Below, in pieces: positions 12,241-22,810 of a DNA stretch of 64,000 bases (its first letter is position 1; the number at the start of each line of letters is the position of its first letter). Position numbers and translations under genes: made by a program. The notes under the pieces are model-generated. The model was given only the letters and a program-made list of their open reading frames with translations. It was not told the DNA's origin and ran no database searches. Source of the DNA: Acanthosoma haemorrhoidale (Eukaryota > Arthropoda > Insecta > Hemiptera > Acanthosomatidae); contig OV884011.1 of assembly GCA_930367205.1 (NCBI GenBank), positions 105,205,139 through 105,269,138 on the forward strand. The letters run 5' to 3'.

Positions 12241-12888
12241 ATATTATATATATTCTATTTGAGTGCCAACTTACGATAGACACCTTTTAAATTTTTTATT
12301 AATGTTCATTTCTTATTTTAGTGAATTAAATAAGAAACTTAGGAGCGATAGTGTTTAGGTCACGACCGTATATATTCTAATATATTTATATGAAAGTCTA
12401 TTGGGTTGACACTAGAATTAGATGGATTTTAAGTAAGTCAGTTTTCAGTTATACTCATCTGTTATAGTGTTCGTCAGGTTATACTTAGCCTTGGGCCTTC
12501 TAGGAACACCACTTTTATGGCGGTGATGGTATGTGCCAGAAAAACCGTTGAATCTGATTTGTCTATCAGATTTACTTCGACTTCCATCAAGCCTCATGAG
12601 GGCACTCAGTACGAGTTAGTTTTTTTGTTTTATTTTAGGGTAGTTTTCATACATCAAAAGTGTCTTTAATACACGCCTCCTTGCGTACAAAGCTCCTTCT
12701 ATCCAGTGATAACTACTAAGCAGGAAATTAAGCTAGCGAGCTATACACTAAAGTAAGTGAATCAATTTTGCAATTTTATATTGCAAAATTAATCCTCAAG
12801 TAGTGCATCCACAGGTGATCTAGCCACTGAAACCGCTTGTATCATAGTAAAGACAATTATTTTGTAGACATGCTCGAGAAATTTATTT

Positions 12889-12900
12889 ATTATCATTTTT
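12889..12900 (+). repeat. Target-site duplication, left copy
   Basis: attatcattttt here matches 13223-13234 exactly. The pair encloses the inverted/sense J2 fragment. Confidence 0.75.
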
Positions 12901-13222
12901 ACACACCTGGGAGGGTGGTGACAGTATCACATCGTGTGCCCATATGCCTGGGAATTATGGCCTTGGACTATGTCACGTTTCGGGTAAGCTTTCTCGACCT
13001 GTAGTCTTGTATAATACAAGTGGGTAAGCTCGTAGATTTTTTCCACTCCAGGTGTTCGCTTTAGATCCACAAAGAACAAGGGCGGTGATGCCTTGATACT
13101 TGCATCATCTTCTTGCCTTTCCTCATGGAGCATATTGGTAATTTGGCAAACCTTGTATCCTAAACTTAAGAGCCCAATCAGACAGATTGTAATTTTATCA
13201 TAACAAAGTTGTTGTTAAAGAA
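12901..13222 (+). mobile_element. J2 fragment with 5' inversion (twin-priming structure)
   Basis: 12901 to about 13173 is antisense J2 ORF1, close to 45640-45900 and 30590-30672; in antisense it still shows the linker before zinc knuckle 1, with the first two cysteines of that knuckle changed to Gly and Ser. From 13171 the sequence switches to the sense-strand J2 3' tail (agcccaatcagacagattgt and on), ending aagttgttgtt. The two parts share agc at the junction. A 12-bp direct repeat encloses the unit. An inverted 5' portion followed by a sense 3' end within one duplication is the signature described for twin priming of human L1; its use here is inference. No functional protein remains. Confidence 0.75.
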
Positions 13223-13234
13223 ATTATCATTTTT
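13223..13234 (+). repeat. Target-site duplication, right copy
   Basis: attatcattttt, identical to 12889-12900; it follows directly on the J2 tail. Confidence 0.75.
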
Positions 13235-14997
13235 TATGTTTTTGTAAGTCAAACTGTTGTGAGCGAGTTGATTCATTTTTACAATTACTAAACTATCACC
13301 ATATGTTAGATTGCAATGTGTGATGCCCCAGATAAACAAGGAATCGCAAAGAAAAGAGAGACAAAAAAAAACAGAGCATATTATAAGTTATATAATACAA
13401 ACATTGACATAACCGCCCTGTAAAGCAGAGGAGATGTTAGGAGAGTGAGGGCTTGATCCATGAAGCTTGTTAGCCATTAGACAAAAGACAAATCTATATT
13501 TGTGAGACATATGGGACTTCTCTAATCTAACAGTATATGAGCCAACCGAGGGGGATAACTCGCGATTTGAATTTTTGACATAAAATGATTTATTATAAAA
13601 CAGCTTTATTGTCTTTCCACAACTGATAATTCCTTCTTTATTGAAATAGTGCTTTCGAAAGCTCCAATTCATGTCCAATTGGTTATGTGCGATATATAAC
13701 TCATCTAAAACCCTAGTATCTTTTTTATCTTTTAACCAGAGCTGAGGATGACCAAAGGAGATAACTGAAGATGACAGCTTAGAGATAAAATTACAATTTA
13801 TCCCAAAAACGACAGTAAAATGCGAACTAATAAATAACTAGAATAGGATCTCGCAATCGTTGACGATTTCGTTTTGCTTTCTTATATATAACGTATTATA
13901 AGGTCCGTCTGATAAGCCCCTTATAGCATAAATATAGTTTTATTATTAGTCAATAATTACTAATGAGTTTTATGCTTGAATATTTCGCCAGACTAAAGGA
14001 ACCTACGTTACAAATACCGTATTCATAAAGCCATATGAAAGTCTGTTTGTGATTATAATAACCAAAGGTAACAACCCATATATGATTCTATCCTGTGAAA
14101 ATAGACGGTAACTATAACTATGGTAATTGCCTTATAATTAAAATGAGGCCGAACAGCTTATGAACCAAGTACGAAGTTAAATATTCTCTGTTTATTTTCT
14201 CATTTTGAAATGCTGGATCAGATAAGTCTAATTCTTTTAAAACTTTCTTTTTATGTAGATTAGTTAATACTAAATTTTTTTAAGTTATTATTAATCTTGA
14301 AATTTTAATAATTCTTCAAAAGAATAAATATATCTCTTTCTTTGCAAAATTTTAACGTTTGTATTATTCATTACTTTTTGAAAAATATTGACTTGAATTT
14401 GTTTAGGATTATGGGCTAACTGATTACTAAAACAGGATTATAAATTTGCATTTTAATTAAATAAGTTTTTCCTAAATTTTTTATTGTTTTTTCATAACTT
14501 ATTGTCAAAAAAAAAAGAAGGAAACAATCAGAAGAGTACTTGAACCGTAAAAGAATGTCTATTTTGTTAGCTAAAGTAGTACTAATTGTATAAAAATATG
14601 AATATAAAATTTTATTTTTCAATGCACTGCTTTATCAAGAAAGTACATAGAAATGATCGATTTAAAGTTTATATCCCGTCCATCTGTAACCTTCAATTCA
14701 ATTAGATACCTACGTTTTTAGGCTTCTTTGATCCTGGGTTCCAGCCCAGTCAACAACAACGTTCGACAGAGGAGAACTGTTCTAAAGTAGAAGGTGCTAG
14801 AGGAGTTGGCCACTTCAGTATTTCGAGAAGTACTGAGTAGGACGGTCATCAATGATCTGGGTAGTTTAAATATTTTTAGGTATATTATCTGTTTTAGATA
14901 TCAATTATTGAATAAAACGCTTATAATTAATAAAAAATTAGGATTACATCCCAATAATGATGATCATTAGGCCAATATATTATCAGTCTACTTGACA
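13235..14997. other. AT-rich spacer with a degenerate hammerhead-like motif
   Basis: No supported gene. At 13765-13790 (+) there is aactgaagatgacagctta, the same string family as at 26882 and 51647, preceded at 13741 by a second partial gctgaggatgacc. The closing GAAAC box is absent. The rest is featureless; the minus frames at 13388-13678 and 14416-14622 have no motifs. Confidence 0.35.
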
Positions 14998-15008
14998 GTA
15001 AATCGGCA
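14998..15008 (+). repeat. Target-site duplication of J1, left copy
   Basis: gtaaatcggca, identical to 19438-19448. It fixes the 5' end of the element at 15009. Confidence 0.85.
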
Positions 15009-15263
15009 ATATGAGCGCGGCAAAAAAGGTTATCTTATCTTGAAATTAACCTAGCTCTCGTTCTGTCAAAACTGCATGCATAGTTTCTGAACAACAAGAG
15101 ACGCTATCCATCTTCCATTGTGTCAAGAACTCAAATCTGGTAAAGTTTTGATATTTTAGTCAGTGGCGCTTTGTTCCCTTGAAGACAGGTGAGTCTTTTT
15201 AATTATTACAAGTGAGGCTCTCCCCCTTAACTGGGACGTGCGTCGCACGGACCTTTGTAGGGC
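15009..15263 (+). promoter_or_regulatory. J1 5' UTR and presumed internal promoter
   Basis: Jockey elements are transcribed by RNA polymerase II from a promoter within the transcribed region. I do not see a clean initiator at the element start; GGACGTG, matching the downstream promoter element consensus RGACGTG, occurs at 15234-15240, far from the 5' end. A perfect splice-donor string CAG|GTGAGT lies at 15186-15194 and an acceptor-like cctttgtag ends at 15260, four bases before the ORF1 start. Confidence 0.45.
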
Positions 15264-16376
15264 ATGGAAAGCAGTATGGACCCCAAAGGTGATGAGTTTC
15301 ATCATCCAAAGAGAGTATGCCGAAAGCGTACTCTACCACAAGCCCCCGGAGTAAGTACCTCCAATTCCTTCACCCCCCTAAACTCGAAAGCTCAGTCCGA
15401 GGCCAGCACATCCGCCGCCCCTGTTGCCCCCAAATCACCACCCCCCCTAATATTAGGGCGGATTAACAGCTACGACCTCACGAGGTTACTAGCTGATAAT
15501 AACGTTAAGAACTTTAAAATAGTACAGACACAGCAGAACACAAAGGTGCTCTGCCACAGCGTGCATGACCAACAGCAAACAATTGCTGCAATTAGGGAAT
15601 CAAAAATCCCCTTTCATACGTTCGCCCCCCGTGGTACTAAGCCCAACAAGAAGTACTTGCTACACGGTTTCGATCTCTCTCACCCGATTGAGGAGATAAA
15701 AGCCCACATTAATAGCGTGGGTAGCAATATAATCGATGTATATCGATTGAGGCGCTCTGGCCAAAATGGCGGGAAGACGGAGATCGAGCCGATTCTCGTA
15801 ATCGGCAACCATACTCTCAAGGCGGAGAACTTAAAGCAACTCCGTCATATAAATAATGTACTCTTTAGAGTGAGCACCTTTCATGACAAAAGAGGCATTC
15901 CGATGTGCCTTAACTGTCAGGAATACGGCCATACAAGACGGTACTGCTTTAAGCAGGCCAAGTGCGTGAGGTGCAGCCAACCTCACGACATAAAAGACTG
16001 CCCCAGGGACGCTTCAATTCCTCTCAAATGCGCCAATTGCGGGGGAAATCATGTCGCGTCGTACCGACAGTGCCCGTACAGGATTAAACTCCTAGAGACT
16101 GCAGAAATCAAGAAACAGGCACAGAATTTCACAGCCGGGCCGAGAAAAGCCACATTTATGACTGCCCCCCCACCACCACGACAGACTGCCTCCTATGCGC
16201 AGATGGCGTCAGGTAACACCAGGGCTCCGGAAGTAGCACTCCCAGCACCTCTACCTCAGCCCGCTAACAACAATGATGCTATGATGAGTATGATGAGCGC
16301 TATGCTCACTACCATGAACAATCTCGCCGCACTGGTAGAGCGGCTATTAACACAGTCTGACCGGGTATCCAAATGA
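15264..16376 (+). CDS. J1 ORF1: Gag-like nucleic-acid-binding protein
   Basis: 370 residues. The role, known for Jockey-clade ORF1 proteins, is to coat element RNA and carry it to the nucleus as a ribonucleoprotein. The N-terminal 65 residues are Ser/Pro/Ala-rich and probably disordered. Residues about 65-205 match the region preceding the knuckles in related Gag-like proteins. Three zinc knuckles follow: C215-x2-C-x4-H-x4-C228, C234-x2-C-x3-H-x4-C246 and C256-x2-C-x3-H-x6-C270. The C-terminus has a Met-rich segment (340-351). The ATG at 15264 is the first in frame, four bases after an acceptor-like sequence; a second Met at codon 5 is possible. The stop overlaps the ORF2 start (ATGA). No lesions are visible. 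J2 ORF1 has the same three-knuckle order. Confidence 0.92.
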   Translation: MESSMDPKGDEFHHPKRVCRKRTLPQAPGVSTSNSFTPLNSKAQSEASTSAAPVAPKSPPPLILGRINSYDLTRLLADNNVKNFKIVQTQQNTKVLCHSVHDQQQTIAAIRESKIPFHTFAPRGTKPNKKYLLHGFDLSHPIEEIKAHINSVGSNIIDVYRLRRSGQNGGKTEIEPILVIGNHTLKAENLKQLRHINNVLFRVSTFHDKRGIPMCLNCQEYGHTRRYCFKQAKCVRCSQPHDIKDCPRDASIPLKCANCGGNHVASYRQCPYRIKLLETAEIKKQAQNFTAGPRKATFMTAPPPPRQTASYAQMASGNTRAPEVALPAPLPQPANNNDAMMSMMSAMLTTMNNLAALVERLLTQSDRVSK

Positions 16377-19033
16377 TGGGTCATAGTATATTAAATTACA
16401 ACGTTTGCGGCCTTCGGCCCAAACAAGCTGACGTAGAGACACTTCTACGGTGCCATTCACCAGACGTCGCTGTCCTGACAGACACCCGACTGAAGAAGAT
16501 TCATTTCTGCCGATTCGCAGGATATACCGCCTACCGCCACGACACTGAGACCATCTCTGGAGGAGTAGCAGTGTTAGTGAGGAACGGAGTGCCCTGTAGG
16601 AGACTACCCCCACCCGTGACCCTAGGCCCCTCCCACTACATTGTAACGCTCCAGTTACGGCTCACAAAAAACATGATAGTGTCAGGAGTCTACAGAAGAC
16701 CGAGAGCCAATTGCGACTCTGACAAGCTCCTGCTCACTACAATAGCTCAGGACCGAAGACACGCCATCGTGGGTGACCTAAATGCGAACCACAGTTGGTG
16801 GAGCAGTACGAGGGCTAACGCCCTCGGCCGTTACATCACAAAGACACCATTTACGGTCATCCACCCAGGATTGCCAACCTTCCGTCACTTCGTGAACCCC
16901 GACAGGACCTCAACGCCCGATCTACTCCTGACTCAACAGCCACACCGAGTCACTGGGTGCTCCGCCTTGGACTTTACCACCTCCGACCATCGGCCTGTGC
17001 TCTACGAACTAGAAGGCGACATGCCAGAGCCGCCTGCTTCTAGATACAGGTACGATGAGGCCAAGTGGGACCTCTACAAGTATCTCATCAAGACCGAATT
17101 GCCCACAATTGCGCCCCTGAGACACACTTGGGACATAGATTACGCTGTCTATCAGCTACAGGACGTCATCGATCGAGCTGCCGATGCATCGATCCCGACA
17201 TTTTCTCCGAAGCCCCCTTCTCTGAGAAAACCTCCGGATCACATCCTACAACTGATTAGACAGCGTAATAACATCAAGAACAGGTGGTTTAGGACCAAAA
17301 ACAGGGACCTAAAACCGGTTTTAAATGCTCTCACAAACCAAGTTAAGTCCCTGATGGCCCAGTGGAAAAATTCGATTTGGAAAGATCGCCTCACCAGTCT
17401 TCACGGTGACCACAAGCAATTGTGGAAGCTTGTGAAGACCTGCAGGTCCAAAAAGAACGGTGTAAGGCTGGCCGTAAACGGGCAGTTCATTCCCACCACC
17501 GAGCAAGCGGACATCTTGGCGGCCCATTATGAGGAAGTCAGTCGTGGCCAGGGACAGCCAATAAGAGCCCTCGACCCTCCCTCCCCCACCCTCCCCACCA
17601 CAACCGAAATCTACACCTCACACCGGCAATGCGCTGCATTCATTCGAAGAACGACCGGCAAGAAGGCCCCAGGTCAGGATTCCATCCAGAACATCCTGCT
17701 CAAGCAGCTGCCGAGGAAAGGAATCTCATTCATAACGAACGTGTTGAACTCCTGCTTCAGGCTGCACTATTTCCCCCAGAACTGGAAGCACGCTGTAGTG
17801 GTCCCCCTTCTGAAACCAGTGAAAAGCGGTTATGAGCCATCTCATTACCGACCCATCAGTCTGCTGACTCAACTCTCGAAGCTGTTCGAGAGAATCATCC
17901 ACGTACATCTCTCAGGGCACTGCGAGTCACACGAAGTCATCCCACCAGAGCAGACTGGTTTCAGCACAGGCTTAAGTGCAAACAACAACCTGGTGAGATT
18001 GCAACACCACGTCGCATCGAACGTCCGGAGCAACAGAGCTACCGCTATGATTTCACTGGACTGTTCGAAAGCTTTCGACTCTGTCGACCACTACATCCTA
18101 CTCCAACGTCTGAGGGAATATGAATTCTCGGATCAGCTGCAGAACCTGATGAGATCCTATCTTACAGGCAGAACTTTTTCGGTTCGTATAGGCACTACGT
18201 CTACGACCCGAAGAAATTACACTGGCGGTGTCCCCCAAGGATCGGTGCTAGGCCCCCTGCTGTTCAACATTTACACCGCCCAAATTGTAGGAGCCTCGTA
18301 CCCCAACTGCGAGGTATCGGCTTATGCAGACGACATTGGTGTTTACAGCACTAGCATCAATCCCACCAGAGCCCTGAAATTCGCTGAGAGCGCCAGTCAA
18401 CAGATCGCCGAGAAACTCGATGCCGTCCACATTAAAGTCAACCCGGCCAAGACGCAAGGAATTATATTCAGCTATAAATCCGGAAAAAAGAAGCTCCCGA
18501 AATCCTTCGTCTTAGACGGCAAAGAGTGCCATGTAAGCAACAAGCTATGCTACCTTGGGATCACCCTCGGTAGACACTTGTCGTTCACAACACATCTCGA
18601 CAAGAAGTTAAAGAGTGTTAGGAAGAAATTCTTCAGCCTCGGACACCTACTTCACAGCCCGGCTTTATCGGTACGCCTCAAGCTGCTGATATACCAGAGC
18701 GTCCTAAGACCTGCTTTGATGTATGGGACCCCTCTCTTCAAGTATCTGACTCCTAACACTCTCAAAATGCTCCAGCAATTTCAGAACAGAGTTCTCCGCA
18801 CCTCCCTCAAACATACCCCGTTCGACCGAATGAAGGCAGACGAGATGCATAAAAAATTTGAAGTGCTCACCATTCAAGATTTCATCAAGAAAAGACACAT
18901 CAAATTTTTTGACTCACTCCGACACAGCCACAACCCACTATTCTCCGACCTTCAACCACCACCAATGCCCGTCAGATTGAAGCACTGCTGGACCGCTGAA
19001 GCCTGGAGACAGATGGACGTGATCGAACCCTAG
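16373..19033 (+). CDS. J1 ORF2: endonuclease-reverse transcriptase
   Basis: 886 residues. The protein nicks target DNA and primes reverse transcription of element RNA there. The apurinic-type endonuclease occupies about residues 5-215: N10 in the first motif, LTDTRL at 35-40, GDLNANH at 134-140 and SDHRP at 204-208. The normal catalytic glutamate of the TET-like motif is aspartate here (D37, codon GAC). The reverse transcriptase lies at about 420-700, with HYRPISLL at 491-498, AFDS at 567-570, PQGSVLGP at 621-628 and the catalytic YADD at 651-654. The thumb and C-terminal region follow, with no RNase H, as usual in Jockey. Length is close to that of Drosophila Jockey ORF2. Start chosen: ATG at 16373, overlapping the ORF1 stop by four bases, with a second ATG in the next codon. 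Termination-reinitiation is the likely mode of translation. Confidence 0.93.
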   Translation: MMGHSILNYNVCGLRPKQADVETLLRCHSPDVAVLTDTRLKKIHFCRFAGYTAYRHDTETISGGVAVLVRNGVPCRRLPPPVTLGPSHYIVTLQLRLTKNMIVSGVYRRPRANCDSDKLLLTTIAQDRRHAIVGDLNANHSWWSSTRANALGRYITKTPFTVIHPGLPTFRHFVNPDRTSTPDLLLTQQPHRVTGCSALDFTTSDHRPVLYELEGDMPEPPASRYRYDEAKWDLYKYLIKTELPTIAPLRHTWDIDYAVYQLQDVIDRAADASIPTFSPKPPSLRKPPDHILQLIRQRNNIKNRWFRTKNRDLKPVLNALTNQVKSLMAQWKNSIWKDRLTSLHGDHKQLWKLVKTCRSKKNGVRLAVNGQFIPTTEQADILAAHYEEVSRGQGQPIRALDPPSPTLPTTTEIYTSHRQCAAFIRRTTGKKAPGQDSIQNILLKQLPRKGISFITNVLNSCFRLHYFPQNWKHAVVVPLLKPVKSGYEPSHYRPISLLTQLSKLFERIIHVHLSGHCESHEVIPPEQTGFSTGLSANNNLVRLQHHVASNVRSNRATAMISLDCSKAFDSVDHYILLQRLREYEFSDQLQNLMRSYLTGRTFSVRIGTTSTTRRNYTGGVPQGSVLGPLLFNIYTAQIVGASYPNCEVSAYADDIGVYSTSINPTRALKFAESASQQIAEKLDAVHIKVNPAKTQGIIFSYKSGKKKLPKSFVLDGKECHVSNKLCYLGITLGRHLSFTTHLDKKLKSVRKKFFSLGHLLHSPALSVRLKLLIYQSVLRPALMYGTPLFKYLTPNTLKMLQQFQNRVLRTSLKHTPFDRMKADEMHKKFEVLTIQDFIKKRHIKFFDSLRHSHNPLFSDLQPPPMPVRLKHCWTAEAWRQMDVIEP

Positions 19034-19395
19034 CCCCCTGACGGAGACTGAAGATCAACACCCAGCCAAGAGATCGAGGCCGATCTCCGAAGCTACAAGA
19101 CCCCATCTACCTGTTTAAGCAGGGTCGACCTTCCCGCCGAGAGGCCGACTTATTTCAGGCCCCTGCCGGGGCTGGCCAGGCTGACCTGGCCGACTACAAA
19201 CCCTTGCCTAGGTACCCCTAGGCTCCACCCTCGGTAGACTCTCACTACCTTCCTGATTCCACCCGCCTCCTTTAGGCGTTCCACACCCTATATCCTTCTC
19301 ATACATCCTTCAAATGGGGGACTCTCCTTAGTGAAAGGCACTCATTAGCCCAAAATAATTTTCCCACATCCTATTTTATAAGTTTGAGAGCTAAG

Positions 19396-19437
<42 letters not shown>
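19034..19437 (+). other. J1 3' UTR and poly(A) tail
   Basis: About 360 bases ending 'cccacatcctattttataag', then tttgagagctaag and 42 A. There is no canonical AATAAA just upstream. The terminal block recurs at 33765-33822 (+) and, on the minus strand, at about 21855-21890 and 22824-22870, so it is the best probe for other J1 copies. Confidence 0.85.
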
Positions 19438-19443
<6 letters not shown>

Positions 19444-19448
19444 CGGCA
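19438..19448 (+). repeat. Target-site duplication of J1, right copy
   Basis: gtaaatcggca follows immediately after the A tail and matches 14998-15008 exactly. Confidence 0.85.
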
Positions 19449-21840
19449 CAAAATATTTTTTGGGAGTACAAAAAATGTCGTTATAACTGACCTCCTGTAT
19501 ACAACACTGATAAGGAATCAGTGCTTAGCTTAGAGAAACGGACGCCTAAGAACTCCTTTTGATGTACGAGTTGGGACCCCACAAAAACTTTCCTTAGCAC
19601 ACAGAAATATCTCCGCCTGAAATCTCCCAGCCTATTTATTCCCCCGAAAAGTTGAGCTATTCCAAGCTTCCGTGGATATAGACTTCACAAAGCCATTTCG
19701 AATCGAGAACTGTGTGATTTTTTTTTCACGTAAGGCCTGTGCGAGTTATAACTGCGAGAGTGTCGAATTCAATTCGTACCGAAAATATCTTTAGCTACTA
19801 TCGGAACTGCGATTTCTCCTATTTTATTTTCGTTTATGCCTCTGCAAGTACCAACAGGAACTTTTAGCTTCATTGAGCCCAAGCTCTGATGCTGTTAGTC
19901 TAACCAAGTTTGTAGATCGACGTGTATTTGCCCGTCAAAGAGGACAGTTCCACTTCGGAATTCTCATATCTCTCTCTCTCATTATTTTAGGTTACAGATG
20001 CACTCAGTTGAATTTGTAATAAGTGTACGTATAGTTTTACTATACTTATTAGGTTTTACTATGACTAATTGACCTACACAATATATTTGACTGCTTTACG
20101 GTGAATTTTTAAGATAATATATTTATTTATTTACATGTGATGATAATCATTAAATTACATCCATTATTATTATTACATCCAACTGATGCTGTTAGAAGAC
20201 CGCGCGCCAATCAGAACCATGGGCACAATCGCACAATTTTTATAATCCCTTGTTGAACGTGAAAATGTTGTGATTAATTGGATATTATTTTGTAGATGAT
20301 ATGTCGCTCAAAATAAATACTATCCGTTCGGAAGAATTATTCTTTTTCATGAATCCACGATTTCGTAGTGGTACTACCAACTGGTACTGTAATATATATA
20401 ACAGTGCATCTTATAGTGGAATTCTGTCCTTTGTCTGGATAGTGTTAACTGATAAAAGTGTAGGTGTGAAATATAACCTGATTAATATTCACAGCATTTA
20501 AAAGATGGATCCACGGACAAGCGATAATCCACTAAGACAAAAACTGGAGTTTTTTTTTTTTTTGTATATAAAGAAACTTTTCAATTGTTCATATTTCCAT
20601 TATTCAGGATGGTTCACGTTTCATGAGTACTTTCATGGAGTCGGTTTATTCAGGTATATCGCTGCTTCGGTCGCTGAGGTCCTAGAATCTCAGGTGAAGT
20701 CATGGTGTCCTGTACAGACTAGCCACATAATAGTTTCATTTCCTTAGGACGCTCGTTCATTTATTTTACAATTAATTTTCGAGCTTGGGATGCCTTTGGG
20801 CTCAGGTTGTCCCCTTTTAGAACATTTTTTTCATTTAATAGATGTTTTTTGGAACTATTAAGTTGAATTGTCGACAGGTTTGCGTCAGATTCGTTCCTAG
20901 GTTGTTCCGATGTGAGATAAATTCCTTTACTGGATTCCGAGATAGGAAGGTACCCAAAAGATTAAAATGTCATTATTTTGCAGAATGGCCTCGTGACAAT
21001 GCTTCTTTGATCAACTTGATTAGCCCTTTGGTATCTTTGGCAGTAGATGCATATTTTGGCAGAAAAAGACATTGGAAAGACATTTTATAGCATTGGCTAG
21101 CTGCTCATAAAACCACACCCTTCAGTTTGATTGTTACACGGCATCTGTGAAACCCGGAATGTTTTTGCATTGTATAATGATAACAAATATCTATTTCCTC
21201 TCAGAGGAAACTTTTTTCACTTGTATTAACATAGTAGAATTGCTGATATAATAAATTTTGGAAACGTCTATAAAAATTATTTTTAAAACAAAATAATATA
21301 ATCTATAATATTGTTAATAATAGTGAGTAAAAATTATATATAAAATTGAAGTTTAAGGCTTTTCACAAAATTATAATTCCTATAATATCTCTTTGCCAAT
21401 TGTTTTTCACACAACATTATTGAACAAGCAAGTTGGGAGGGTCACACATTCCAAAAACTGATTTATAAGCCAGTATTCTTTTATACCCTTTCTTGCAAAG
21501 ATATATGTATTTATTGTATGGTAGTTCCTCCAAACCTAATGATGAAAGTGTATTATTTAGTTATTCCGAGCCAATACATAAAAGGAATCTAGTTTCATGG
21601 ACTCTGGCGGTAGTTTTACCATTTTATTTTTTTTTTTTTCATGTCCCCTTGTTACAAAATTAATGTATGTTACAACATATAGATTCTACAAACGAATATA
21701 TTTACAATTGCTTCATTATATTTCCTGTAGCTTGGCAGTTTTCTACTAATAGTAATCTACATTGTACGAAAGTATAATGATGTATATTATACATTGATTG
21801 ACAGAATTTATTAAAAGTGGGCTCACCTAACCATTTTTAA
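19449..21840. other. Spacer without recognised features
   Basis: No gene is supported. The plus frames at 20301-20501, 20505-20747 and 20842-21090 show no motif or exon boundaries that I trust. Short T runs occur at about 20551-20562 and 21625-21640. Confidence 0.35.
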
Positions 21841-22799
21841 TTTTTTTTTTTTTTCTTAGCTCTCAAATTTTTAAGATTATGGATAAGGGAAAAATAAAGG
21901 AATTTATATGGGGTGAGCGGATTCTTTTACTAGGAGTGCCTGTTTTAAGGTGGAGTGAGGGAATTAAGGAGTGTGGGAAGCCTCGGTAGAGGTGGAAATG
22001 TTGCGGTACAGTGGTGAGAGTCCACTGAAGGCTGAGCCTAGAGTCTCTCTAGGCATGTAGTGCAAGCTCATTCAGTTGGATAGCAGTGATGGGTGCCCGT
22101 CAGAGGCTTGTTTTTGCTGGCCAAGGGCCGTAATGTCCACCATTTGGTCTGCTTTCCCAGATCTAGAGAGTTGCCATCTTACCGGTAGTGGTGGGGGTGT
22201 CAGGTCTTGAAAATGGTGGGTTTTGGCAATGTTTCACCGAGTCGAAGAATTTCGATGTGTCTTCTTCTGACGGCTTCGGTTATGGTGGGGACCTCGATAT
22301 TTTCGTGGATGTCAGAAGCCTTCATTTCACGAAAAGGAGTATGCCATAGTGCCATGCGCATATGCTATTCGCAAGTTTGCCATCAGTCCCGTCTATGTTT
22401 AAGCTGGGTGGAAGCTTTCTTTTCCCGTGCTGGAACGAGAAAACGATCCCTTGCGTCTTGGCTGGGTTTACCTGAATGTTGACAGCTTGTAACTACGTCG
22501 CTACCTCACAGTTGGAGTATGATGCTCCTACTCTGTGCGCGGTGTATATGTTGAAGAGTAGGGGTCCCAGCACCGACCCTTGGGGATCTCCGACGATGAA
22601 ATCTCTTCTAGTGGTTAATATGGGTCCTATTCGCACAGAAAAGTTTCTGCCTGCGAGATAGGAAGCCATTATGTTCTGTAGTTGCGCAGGGAATTCGTGC
22701 TCGTTCAGGAGTCGTAGGAGTGTGTGAAGATCTACACATCAGAGTTGAATGATTTTGAGCAATCAAGGGAGATTTTCGGAGTGACTCTGTTGTTTACTT
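21841..22799 (-). pseudogene. Old, 5'-truncated J1-family copy
   Basis: A T run at about 21841-21855 marks the 3' tail, followed by the antisense J1 3' UTR. From about 22380 to 22795 antisense RT is legible: AFDS-equivalent SFNS, then about 30 residues matching J1 590-620, the PQGSVLGPLLFN block (near 22555-22600) and IQVNPAKTQG. The YADD segment is deleted: the reading jumps from the residues just before it straight to the NPAKTQ block, losing about 40 residues. Most of the C-terminal coding region is also absent or unrecognisable. Stops and substitutions show this copy is much older than the one at 15009. Confidence 0.8.
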
Positions 22800-22810
22800 T
22801 TAATAATGTT

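Larger units (their letters stand above)
15009..19437 (+). mobile_element. J1: apparently full-length Jockey-clade non-LTR retrotransposon
   Basis: A 4.4-kb element bounded by an exact 11-bp target-site duplication. In order it has a 255-base 5' UTR, ORF1 (nucleocapsid-like, 370 residues), ORF2 (endonuclease plus reverse transcriptase, 886 residues), a 3' UTR of about 360 bases and 42 A residues (19396-19437). The element is clearly GC-richer than its AT-rich surroundings. Both frames are uninterrupted and the duplication is perfect, so insertion was recent. The missing RNase H domain, three CCHC knuckles and RT motifs fit the Jockey clade. The one concern for activity is an aspartate in place of the usual endonuclease glutamate. 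Confidence 0.93.
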
